DNA of 64,000 nucleotides from Chloropicon primus (taxonomy: Eukaryota > Chlorophyta > Chloropicophyceae > Chloropicales > Chloropicaceae), in contig CP060756.1 of the NCBI GenBank assembly GCA_023205875.1, positions 620,001 through 684,000 of the forward strand, in the 5' to 3' direction. Under the pieces are notes generated by a model. It searched no databases. It was not told the DNA's origin and saw only the letters and a program-made list of their open reading frames with translations. Both the position numbers and the translations under genes were made by a program. Of this stretch, positions 32,701 to 38,971 are shown piece by piece; position 1 is the stretch's first letter; the number at the start of each line of letters is the position of its first letter.

Positions 32701-34934
32701 TTGCTCCCCCCGGTGCCCTCCATCTGGGAGCACGTGATCGTGGTGTGCGCGACCGTTACGGTTGCGCTCGTGCAGGCCTTCCCCGCGACCACGATGCTCC
32801 CCCCCGCGCTAGATTGCAGGGCCGCGCTCCCCGCCGGCCCGAAGTTGGTGCCCGTGATGGTCACCGTTCCCCCCGCCGTGGCCACCGACGTGATGGACGT
32901 GACGGTCGGATTCTGGTACGTGAAGCTGGCAAAGGGGGTCGACTTCTTGTCCCCCACGGTGACGACCACTGCGATGTCCTTCCCGGTCCCGGCCGGGGCC
33001 GTGCAGGTGATCTTGGTGTAAGCCTCCGCCACGCTGACGCTCGTGCAGGTGCTCAGGCCGAGCTGCACCTTGGTCACCAAGTTCGGGGAAGCCGGGCCAA
33101 AGTTCGTGCCCACGATGGTGATGGTGCCCCCGCTCGTCTCCGGGGCCGTGGTCGACGTGATGGTCGGCGTCGGCAAGTTGTCCAACGCGTAGTAGTACCG
33201 AGTCAAGCTGTCGCTGTCGCTCGTGCCGTCGCTCACGGTCACCTTTACGATCCTCTCAAAGCTGGTGCCGGAGGCCAAGGTCAGCCTCACCCCCCTCAGC
33301 AGGGCCTGGTAGTCCGCCACCGAGGCGGAGCCCGTGAAGGTGGCCTTGCACTGCGTGCCTGTGTCCATGAGAATTCCGGAGACTGCCGTCGCCGTGGAGA
33401 AGGTGTCCGTGGACAGGCACCCGCCCGTGATCTCCACCACGGCCTTGGCCAAGTTCGAGTGGTCCGGGTCCCCGAGGACCGCGGAGTCTTGCAGGGTCAC
33501 CGTGAGCCCGTTGAAGGACAAGGCCGTCGTGGAACCCGTCAAGGTCGGCTTGTCGTTCACGCTCGCCACCGTGAAGGTCCTGGTGATCCTGTTGCTCGCC
33601 GTATTCGCCTCGTTCCCGTTCGCGGGCTGATCGTACACCACAAACTCCACGGTCCTCTCCCCGGCGGTGGGCTTCTCGTCGTTGTTCACGAACTTGACCT
33701 GCCTCAGGGCGGCTTGGTACGTGGCGAGCGTCGCGGTCCCGCTGAGCGTGAGCCTCCCCAGCGACGAGTCGTACGTCCCCGTGATGCCGTTGCCCCCGTC
33801 GTAACTCAGGACGTCCGCGGAGCTCTGGTGCCCCGGGGGGTCCAGGAAGGTGACCTGGGCCGAGGTGAGGGAGGTGCTGTCCTGGTCCGTGACGGTCACC
33901 GCGCCGTCCACGACGACCGCGGCGTCCCCCTCGGTCCAGGTGAACGTGGTCGAGGACCCCGCGAGCACGGGGGCCTGGGCGGTCGCCGTGAATGCGATCG
34001 TCAGGATCGACCCGGTGCTGTAGGTCGTGCCGTCCTTGACCTTGAAGGTGACCTGCCTCTCCGCGTTGCTCGCGTCGTACGCGTCGTTCTTGAAGGTGCA
34101 CTTCCTCAGCAGGGCCTGGTACGTGGCCAGCGGAGCGGAGCCCGTGACCACGAGGGTCCCCGTGCTCGCCGTGAAGGTGGACGTCAGCCCGGCCTTGGTG
34201 ACCCCGTCGGGGCCCAAGATCTGGGTCACGTCCTGGCCCGGGTCCAGGACGTCCTTGCCGCTGTCGTACCCGCTCGTGATCTTGAGCTCGGCCTCCTCGA
34301 TGTTGGTGCTGTCCGGGTCGCCGACGACCAGGCCGGCGTCCAGGACGAGGAGGCCCTGCCTCTCCGTGTACGCCGACGTGCTCGAGGACAGCGTGACGGT
34401 AGGCACGTTGTCCACCAGGGACACCGTCAGCGTCTTGGTGGCCGTGGACTTGAGGACCCCGTCGCTGTCGTACACCTTGAACGTCAGCGTCCTCGTGCTC
34501 GTCTTCGGGGTCTTGCTCGGGCTGTAGAAGCTCACTGTCCTGAGCACGCTCTGGTACGTTGCCGCCGTGCCCAGGCCGGTCACGGTCAGCAGCCTCTGGG
34601 CCGAGTTGTACCCCGCGCCCTGCGACAGGCCGTTGAAGGGGGACACGCTGAGCGCGTCGCTCGAGTCCGCCAGGGCCTCGTCGCTGTACGACAGGAGGAT
34701 CTCCGACTTTGAGATCAGGCTGTCCGAGGACAAGGCGAGCAGGGCGTCCACCTTGGTCACCCCGGCCGCGTTGCCCTCGGTGTACGAGGTGGTCCCGGCA
34801 GAGGTGGTGACAGTGGTCGCTGCCGCCGCGATGCCGAATAGGGCACTGAGGCACGCTGCCAGGAGGAGGAGCAATATTGTCGGCGACGACGACGTCAACA
34901 TCCTGCTGCTGCTGCTGCTGCTGCTTCGAGTCAT
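23739..34934 (-). CDS. Giant cell-surface protein with 30 IPT/TIG repeats
   Basis: One uninterrupted 3,731-residue frame on the minus strand. A signal peptide follows a Ser-rich start (TILLLLLAACLSALFGIAAA). The first about 490 residues hold four related beta-type repeats, each with a motif like ATYQxLLRxVxF and SYTEG/TWTEG. Then come 30 IPT/TIG immunoglobulin-like repeats, counted from the recurring GGxVTITGxNFGP core. After them are two Cys-rich copies of the form CTDASAENFNPLA and CTNAKSVNFDAKA, a globular domain and one transmembrane helix (IGIAACTGFILIWALFY) followed by a short basic cytosolic tail. The design is a type I adhesion or recognition protein. IPT repeats are known in plexins, fibrocystin-like and algal surface proteins; the ligand is unknown. 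No intron is seen over 11.2 kb. Confidence 0.85.
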   Translation of the reverse strand: MTRSSSSSSSRMLTSSSPTILLLLLAACLSALFGIAAAATTVTTSAGTTSYTEGNAAGVTKVDALLALSSDSLISKSEILLSYSDEALADSSDALSVSPFNGLSQGAGYNSAQRLLTVTGLGTAATYQSVLRTVSFYSPSKTPKTSTRTLTFKVYDSDGVLKSTATKTLTVSLVDNVPTVTLSSSTSAYTERQGLLVLDAGLVVGDPDSTNIEEAELKITSGYDSGKDVLDPGQDVTQILGPDGVTKAGLTSTFTASTGTLVVTGSAPLATYQALLRKCTFKNDAYDASNAERQVTFKVKDGTTYSTGSILTIAFTATAQAPVLAGSSTTFTWTEGDAAVVVDGAVTVTDQDSTSLTSAQVTFLDPPGHQSSADVLSYDGGNGITGTYDSSLGRLTLSGTATLATYQAALRQVKFVNNDEKPTAGERTVEFVVYDQPANGNEANTASNRITRTFTVASVNDKPTLTGSTTALSFNGLTVTLQDSAVLGDPDHSNLAKAVVEITGGCLSTDTFSTATAVSGILMDTGTQCKATFTGSASVADYQALLRGVRLTLASGTSFERIVKVTVSDGTSDSDSLTRYYYALDNLPTPTITSTTAPETSGGTITIVGTNFGPASPNLVTKVQLGLSTCTSVSVAEAYTKITCTAPAGTGKDIAVVVTVGDKKSTPFASFTYQNPTVTSITSVATAGGTVTITGTNFGPAGSAALQSSAGGSIVVAGKACTSATVTVAHTTITCSQMEGTGGSKDVTVTVSTLSSGATGNGKFSYSVPSISTKALGSFLGYTTTFTGTNFGPKDTSLTVTITPSGGGTSFACTSATVSTAHTEFTCTMPAASVATAANTDDLTKLYDVQVVCDSLTGTGSSKFQYEGPVITSIGTVSFHGAEVTITGRNFGPLNQAVTRVNIGSSGFFVHATVGTNTNDTPSGKCTPKTSTEHTTICAYFKDYKTTGNTMTPTVSLVVGGQTSNTFTAFSYEGPVITGTSTGSQFGGGPTSSTAITITGRNFGPARTFGNADATYGTETLTIGGTQVNTGTKEVVSDTQITATTSPATSTAPLSTQGADISMTLFNQASSGGTGKFSYIGPVITSVSSAPTSGGVITITGDNFGPVKATADYFNTGTYSTAGVTLCADATCSSTIACTNPQVTTANTKITCTMGTGVPINTKITVKMFDGTLDSGATGNEKLVVANPTVASMTPANGIVTTGGEITVTGTSFGPAGNTYVTVKAGTYDCSSVTVVSHTSLKCTVPAGFGGNLDLQVKLTNGASITSSANTVFKYAKPTVTSVTSVDTVGGTVTITGTNFGPTGSSVESVTLNSAAVSNPSITEAHTKIVGSYTTGGTGTGYPAIVTMGGQASDTNTLFSYNGPTVTSITTKPSIFGGSLVLAGTNLGPTGLSATKISVTVTGDGTTTCSSPTVSSHTSLTCTITCSTVCNDATRDVSVTIDGQTSGTTGNGLLKYEGPVITAVPAINYHGVKGNTPVVITGKNFGDGTHINSIKMCALTSSSTCTGSASYTYGKEFETATTVSVVTSGTQIQGYFKEHIGDDYSVVVTVNNIQSTGGDGILDFSGPTITVDSGNLIATTVPTAGGTLTVSGTNFGPVGTANIMKIVWDSSSTAVTPAGSSATVATANTAITFTAPPGAGTKTFSFTVSVNGTTAGALATNAAQMRYEPPTITSVTQSSTAGATVTITGTNFGPLGATEITSLKLTTDATTGTQVDFTEATVSVANTQITAKAPAGSGQGLAVTLVIGGQTATGGDTAFSYVAPAVTSVAAISTGPTWTTTGYGAYSTTAGAWVTITGTNFGPSQALTSLTIGGVECANPYITVADTQAMCLFGPGAGRNYDVAFSVNAIAATGGTAKFGYSIPLISSSTTTSYFGGDTVTITGTNFGPAAGDATKKVPTAADPSLSVTIAGNACTSPVISAGHTQITCTAPAYLDKTVISGVQVAVAVEGQTGTGEYAYSGPSITSVSDVSMFGGPVTVTGTNFGPTGSDANIESVFVGGVQQSLSTINPSVTKANTEIVFTAAAGTGSSLNVQLYIRGQNTGTTGNGLLSYYGPQVTSVSTIPTSGGTVTITGKHFGPVGTSQINFVTIDGEFCTNAQVTVATSAITCDFQQGIGQGYNVVVKLNGETSQTTGNGKFSYNLPTISSITPSTGGLGTKVTIEGADFGYGAAGTTGLSKTTVYFKVSGSGAKNYLTDVQVLSSTKITGTVPLGTGANQVLYVEVDTVVNTDGARFTYGTPTVTGVTAVGPMGGTITVTGTNFGPTGAGQITSVKFGSATCASATVTAVATTITCEMPKAQTTANGGDFAASDLDGDGLMDVVATIDGIASTGGASMFKFNQPAITQLSPTLVAKNEEITITGTNFGDHKSSLLLKASASHGSFTNVGQETNVTTISDTEIVMKVPTGFGKANQLSVLINGREADYSSLATRNVDFKIPTVSSTVPPATTEGGQITVVGGGFGPVGQKLQIDEVQIVSSVGAMTCTNMIVTVEDTEMTCDVLPGTGAAYNVYVTIAGQKSGATGEGKFSYPPPEVTSVAPAAGRAGDQIVVTGKNFGTEDSAITIKVKGVGDESCGGVPCLSSTIVKGSPHVQALCVVPVSVGKNVPIVIDVNGQESNGTTTNSFSYDNPIIGSVTTSKSEGTPITITGQNFGPAGACYQNYFESITVGSGLCSDSMVKKSGTEIVCLAPPGLGINHDVVVTMRGASSGDSGKAKLSYLAPIVSSASYVPTAGGVLTIAGENFGPVPDETNGVATPEVTITSSESTALPCTNITVSVGHKEITCNIAKGTGGNYSIVVGVGTQNSAETGKNKMSYHPPQPMTIAPKQQTTADLNAGKTMITVTGKNFGDDFTKLKLKVGEVFSEQSSIRMFFMGDDMVEVVGKVPPGAGENVPVRVVVDGVESVLDQNITFSYLAPYVTGVTPVGTAGGEVEISGGNFGPEGTVPYKVTLGGAACASPVTTENSTIKCTAPSGVGKDLDVFIKITEASSIDSNTSGAKKFRYVCPGIEAITGSVPDLTSSAVVHTITVTGTNFGDQNGAIKAKIRKPEYIIQANPGSGEYFVQDAVVLDQSYGLPNTFTKDYRLVFDVPPGFGNELPVVIEVAGQDSASSCEIPKPLPIGDNLDYTKLFSFPRPEITSVAPVATAGGVLELTGKYLGPVGSEGMNGITVLGHDGKNITCSNPTVHVADVGAKCDLDHGVGSNLPTTITVGGYASVTKSVTSYKTPTVQSISPSVAKGGETITVTGTNFGKSGALIGLSLMTDMDTKNSDQVHFATTVSMVTDDTQFTFVAPVSTGLKRGVQVVVPYGDGVESQYHTTSVVGLDEPSFSYLPPTITSMSKVSTSGGVVTITGTGFGSSASLSSMTINAAPCTNLKVVATDTSMTCSVAAGTGAKVAWELNVDGQGISGSDFSYRPSSIGSISPTTGAKGAVITIAGQDFGSDAKDVTVGLGSFVCTDIAMLIPHTKLTCRVPEGEGIDVPVLIDVNGAVSAPGKFSFTLFGCTDASAENFNPLATVLDASCVFPGCTNAKSVNFDAKANKDDGSCILDPVKVTMKVKLPFQDYLKAPEFHQNVFKDDLVKELGIAKERIMILGATPGSTVFDFYILDDPAKPAAGVASDLQEKIVSNEFSISYPVVAVTMKSENPDDLTPPIQITTKEGEPRVSEESIIGIAACTGFILIWALFYRQCMRSCSRCCGRGAEKTHKVAPEPATGYPEIFPSAQGKINYGVLQNV

Positions 34935-35643
34935 GCTGCTGCTGCTGCTGCTGCTCCTGCAAAAAGTTTTGATTCTATGGTACCTATTGTTGTTGTTGTT
35001 GTTCTGCGTGGTAACGAACGAACGAACCCGAACACAACGGGGTTGGTTGGTTGTTTACCCGACCACCTCTCTCTCTCTCTCTTTCTCTATCTGTCTATCT
35101 ATCTACGATCTTTCCTCAAAGTCGCTACCTTTTGGGGTGTCGTACGCAGTAGTAGTAGTACAAGGGCTCTCTTCTTCTGCTGCTATCTGCTAGTTGTCTC
35201 ATGGCAAAGGCAAGGCAGGTACAACAATGCAATGAGGAAGGAGCGGCAACGACTCGATGACGACGTCGACGACGACAGCAAGTGAGTCGTCCTCCGAGTC
35301 GTCCTCCGGCGAGTCTCAGTTGCGTTTGAAAGCTCTCTCACACTCTCCCTCTCTTGGCCCTGGGTCTGGGGAGAGGAAGAAGAAAGTCAATCAATCAAAG
35401 GAAGGAGGAGAAAAAATGGAAAAATTTGAAAAAATAAAAAAACTGGAGAGAGAGGAGGGAGAGGAGGGAGGAGGGGAGACTCTCTCTGTGTGTGTGCGTG
35501 TGTGTGTGTGCGTGCGTCTCTCTGTCTCTCTCGGTCGTGATCAAGGGAATTGATATCTATTTTTGAGGATGGAGGTGAAACAACCTAAAAAAAGTGTTTT
35601 GGAGGAAGGGGGGACGCGGGGGTAGAGGGAAGGGAGGGGGAGC
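34935..35643. other. Spacer upstream of the IPT gene
   Basis: Starts with a TGC/GTT-type triplet run and includes CT runs near 35070-35090, an AC/GT run near 35489-35515 and an A-rich stretch. The IPT gene promoter is probably here. No gene is supported. Confidence 0.45.
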
Positions 35644-35653
35644 AAAAAAAAAA
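35644..35653 (-). terminator. T10 RNA polymerase III terminator
   Basis: Ten consecutive T residues on the minus strand, ten bases after the end of the 5' half of the permuted tRNA-Ser. A run of four or more T ends Pol III transcription, so the position fits a transcript containing both tRNA halves. Confidence 0.8.
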
Positions 35654-35663
35654 CCGCGATGTA

Positions 35664-35756
35664 TTCAAGTCAATCCCCTTAACCACTCGGGCAAACGAGC
35701 ACTCGTCCAATCGCTCGCTGGGGGATTCGAACCCACGTGCGAAGATCGCAATTGAT
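35664..35756 (-). tRNA. Circularly permuted tRNA-Ser(UGA)
   Basis: On the minus strand the 3' half (35756-35712, from position 38 to discriminator G73) comes before the 5' half (35700-35664, G1 to A37), with 11 nt between them. Rejoined, the halves give a full class II tRNA. The acceptor stem GCUCGUU/AGCGAGC forms seven pairs with one G-U, and the D stem CCC/GGG and anticodon stem AUUGA/UCAAU pair fully. The loop CUUGAAA has anticodon UGA, the variable arm UGCGA-UCU-UCGCA has five perfect pairs, and the T arm holds GGTTCGAATCC (B box) with one U-C mismatch in the stem. G73 is normal for tRNA-Ser, and CCA is not encoded. The split lies at 37/38, the usual intron site. Such genes are known in red algae and prasinophytes. 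Confidence 0.9.
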
Positions 35757-35941
35757 ATCTACAAGACGCGATTTCTACTGAAATTTTTCAACAAAAAATT
35801 CAGCAGTTATTTGAACAACGTCTTCACTATATATACAGGTAAGAGAGCTTGCTGCGCGTTTGCTTTGCTGCTGGCGAGAGGAGGGGAGCCCTGGAGAGAG
35901 AGGGAGGAGGGGCTCTGACGAGACGGGACTCCACCACCGAA

Positions 35942-35976
<35 letters not shown>

Positions 35977-36009
35977 ACATTCCTCACGACTTGAGCAGCA
36001 GCAAGGAAA
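35757..36009. other. tRNA leader and GlnRS upstream region
   Basis: Bases 35757-35770 on the minus strand are the tRNA leader that can pair with its trailer. A TATATATA at 35828-35835 lies about 72 bp upstream of the tRNA and could serve Pol III, or Pol II for GlnRS on the other strand. A 30-bp GA run at about 35945-35974 ends 36 bp before the GlnRS ATG. Confidence 0.5.
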
Positions 36010-38436
36010 ATGACGAACGGCGACACCTCGCAAATGGTTGCCCTCTTCGAGAGCATTTCCCTTGACGCCAAGCTCGCCAAGCAGTCCGCGACGAACGCCA
36101 AGTTCAGCCAGAACCTGGCTCAGGTGATCGAGCTGGCGGGGTGCACGTCGACCGGCTTGGATGACAGGAAGCGGGGGAACCTGCTGTACACGGTGGCGGG
36201 GAAGTTCCCCCCGAACGCCCTGGCGCACCGCGCCAAGGTCGTGGCGGACGTGATGGGCGGCGACCTCAAGACGAACGCCCAGCTGGACGGCTGCTTCGAG
36301 TACCTCAAGAGGTTGGGCGGGGAGGCCCTGAGCGAGGCCGAGTACAGGGAGGCCGGTGGGATCGGCGTTGTGGTGTCCGAGGCCGACATCGAGAAGGCTT
36401 TCGACGCGTTCCTCGGGACGGGCGGCCTGGGGGAGAGGCTGAGGCAGGAGAGGTACAGGCTCGTGCCCAAGCTGCTCAAGGACTTCAGGGACTTTGGGGT
36501 CAACAAGTGGGCGGACGGCAGGGTGCTCAAGTCGACGTACGACAGGAAGGTCCTCGACGTCCTGGGACCGAAGACGGAGGCGGACTCGGCCAAGCCGAAG
36601 AAGAAGAAGGCGAAGAAGAAGGAGGACGACGCCGGCGCCGGCGGAAACGGCAGCAAGTCCAAGGAGGAGCTGAGGAGGGAGGAGGAGGAGAACCAGAGGA
36701 ACGCCGATCCCCACGCCATCTTCGCCAAGCCGGAGGAGAACAACGCGGTCCACACGACCGTGAACTTCTCCGACGGGAGGGAGCCCCTGAGGATCTCGAA
36801 CACCAAGGCGGAGCTGGACAGGTACCTGAAGGAGACCGGGGGGAGGTACATGACGAGGTTCCCCCCGGAGCCCAACGGGTACCTCCACTTGGGCCACGCC
36901 AAGGCCATGTTCATCGACTTTGGGCTCGCGGCCAAGCACGAGGGCGGGGTCTGCTACCTGCGGTACGACGACACCAACCCCACGGCGGAGAAGACGGAGT
37001 ACATCAAGCACATCGAGGAGATCGTGGCGTGGATGGGTTGGAAGCCTTGGAAGGTGACGTACTCGAGCGACCACTTTGACACCCTGCACGCGCTCGCCGT
37101 GAAGATGATCAAGAGCGGGCACGCCTACGTGTGCCACCAGACCGGTGACGAGATCTCCGAGTACCGGGAGCTGAAGAAGAACTCCCCTTGGAGGGACAGG
37201 CCCGTCGAGGAGTCCCTGGAGCTGTTCGAGAGGATGAGGCTGGGGCTCGTGGACGAGGGCACCGCCACCCTCCGCATGAAGATGGACATGCAGAACGAGA
37301 ACTTCAACATGTACGACCTCATCGCGTACAGGATCAAGTTTGCCACCCACCCCCACGCCGGGGACAAGTGGTGCATCTACCCCTCCTACGACTTCACCCA
37401 CTGCGTCGTGGACAGCTTGGAGAACATCTCCCACTCCCTGTGCACCCTGGAGTTCGAGCCCAGGAGGGCGAGCTACTACTGGCTCCTGCAGGTCCTCGGG
37501 CTGTACAAGCCCGTGGTCTGGGAGTACTCGAGGCTCAACATGGAGCACAACGTGATGAGCAAGAGGAAGCTGAACAGGCTCGTCACGGACGGCCACGTCC
37601 GGGGCTGGGACGACCCGAGGCTGCTGACCTTAGCGGGCCTGAGGCGCCGGGGGTACACCAGCAAGGCCATCAACAGCTTCTGCAGGGACAGCGGAATCAC
37701 GAAGAACGACCAGCTCTTCCCCTACCACAAGCTCGAGCACCACGCCAGGAACCACCTGGACGAGATCGGGGAGAGGAGGCTCGGGGTCCTCAGGCCCCTC
37801 AAGGTCGTCATCGAGAACGTCGCGGAGGACGCCGTGGAGCTCGTCCAGAGCAAGGTCTTCCCGGGGAGGTCGGAGGCCACCTACGAGCAGGCCATCGGGA
37901 GGTACGTGTACGTCGAGGAGACTGACTTCAGGGAGAAGGACCAGAAGAACTACTACGGCATGGCCCCGGGGAAGACGGTGATGCTCAGGTACGCCTTCGC
38001 CGTCAAGTGCGTGGGCTTCGACAAGGACGAGTCCGGCAGGGTCACCCTGGTGAGGTGCGAGCGCGTGGAGGTCGCCAAGGCTCCGAAGGGCGTCATCCAC
38101 TGGGTCGGGTCCGAGCGCCTCCCCGCGGAGCACAGGCCCGTCAAGGCGGAGATCAGGCTCTACGATTACTTGTTCAACTCCGCCGACGTGGGCGAGGTGG
38201 ACGATTGGCTGTCCGACATGAACGAGAACTCCCTCGAGGTGGTCACCGGCGCCCTGCTGGGCCCAAAGTTCAGGGAGGCGAAGATAGGGGACGTGTTCCA
38301 GATGGAGAGGGTGGGCTACTTTTGCGTGGACCCGGACACCACCGAGAACACGATGGTCCTCAACAGGACCGTCACCCTCAAGGAGTCCGTCTTCACCAAG
38401 GGCGTCAAATCTGGGGGGGGCGCCAGCAGGAAGTAA
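36010..38436 (+). CDS. GLNRS: Glutaminyl-tRNA synthetase
   Basis: 808 residues, single exon. It attaches glutamine to tRNA-Gln (EC 6.1.1.18) in the cytosol. The eukaryotic N-terminal YqeY-like/tRNA-binding region occupies about 1-185, followed by a lysine-rich linker (KKKKAKKKE). The class I catalytic core begins RFPPEPNGYLHLGHAKAMF near residue 280, with HLGH as the HIGH motif; NVMSKRKL near 513-520 is the KMSKS equivalent. The insert LRMKMDMQNENFNMYDLIAYRI and the C-terminal beta-barrel anticodon-binding domain (DAVELVQSKVFPG to FCVDPDTTENTMVLNRTVTL) are typical of GlnRS rather than GluRS. The ATG at 36010 follows a GA run. No organelle leader is seen. Confidence 0.96.
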   Translation: MTNGDTSQMVALFESISLDAKLAKQSATNAKFSQNLAQVIELAGCTSTGLDDRKRGNLLYTVAGKFPPNALAHRAKVVADVMGGDLKTNAQLDGCFEYLKRLGGEALSEAEYREAGGIGVVVSEADIEKAFDAFLGTGGLGERLRQERYRLVPKLLKDFRDFGVNKWADGRVLKSTYDRKVLDVLGPKTEADSAKPKKKKAKKKEDDAGAGGNGSKSKEELRREEEENQRNADPHAIFAKPEENNAVHTTVNFSDGREPLRISNTKAELDRYLKETGGRYMTRFPPEPNGYLHLGHAKAMFIDFGLAAKHEGGVCYLRYDDTNPTAEKTEYIKHIEEIVAWMGWKPWKVTYSSDHFDTLHALAVKMIKSGHAYVCHQTGDEISEYRELKKNSPWRDRPVEESLELFERMRLGLVDEGTATLRMKMDMQNENFNMYDLIAYRIKFATHPHAGDKWCIYPSYDFTHCVVDSLENISHSLCTLEFEPRRASYYWLLQVLGLYKPVVWEYSRLNMEHNVMSKRKLNRLVTDGHVRGWDDPRLLTLAGLRRRGYTSKAINSFCRDSGITKNDQLFPYHKLEHHARNHLDEIGERRLGVLRPLKVVIENVAEDAVELVQSKVFPGRSEATYEQAIGRYVYVEETDFREKDQKNYYGMAPGKTVMLRYAFAVKCVGFDKDESGRVTLVRCERVEVAKAPKGVIHWVGSERLPAEHRPVKAEIRLYDYLFNSADVGEVDDWLSDMNENSLEVVTGALLGPKFREAKIGDVFQMERVGYFCVDPDTTENTMVLNRTVTLKESVFTKGVKSGGGASRK

Positions 38437-38971
38437 AGTGGCAAAGATCCCGCCATTGCCATCCGCCGCGCGGGCCTGCTCCTGAGCAAGGGGAAGCTAA
38501 CCGAAATCTATACTATTCTTTGATAACCCTATCAAGTTAGCGGAATGAATGAATGAATGAAAGGCGGAGTGGTCTTCTACTACTCCACTGCTCCGAGTCA
38601 AGCCCACCTGCAGACGAGTCTCAGGAAGGGTGCCTTCCATTGAAACGAAGCGACAGACGGTAGAAGACAAACATTATTTCATGAAATAATGATTGCCCTG
38701 CAAATGTAGATAACAAGTGTGACTCTGTGCGTTTGCCTTTTCTCATCATCTCGACGAAGAAGAAGTCACGAGAGACCACCTGAGCACGTTACGTTAAGCA
38801 AGCAAGCAGAGACCCGCTCATGTCTTGATCCATGGAAAACTTGAGAGATCAAGCAAGCCCTTCCTCGATCCCGATCCCGGGTTCTCCCTGGCCCTCCCCC
38901 TCCCGAGGGGCCATCATGTGGCAGTTTCCGTTTCGGCTTGAGAAGAGAAGTGAGTTAGCGGAGGAGAGAGG
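38437..38971. other. Spacer between GlnRS and stromal processing peptidase
   Basis: Contains GlnRS 3' sequence with a GAAT tetranucleotide run near 38542-38560, a short palindrome ATTATTTCATGAAATAAT near 38674-38691 that may be a terminator-like hairpin by chance, and the promoter of the next gene. No gene is seen. Confidence 0.45.

Noticed and set aside
30318-34712. A 1,464-residue open frame antisense to the IPT gene
   Set aside because: It is a by-product of GC-rich third codon positions in the real gene; no domain is recognised and the translation is a Arg/Gly/His-rich shadow.
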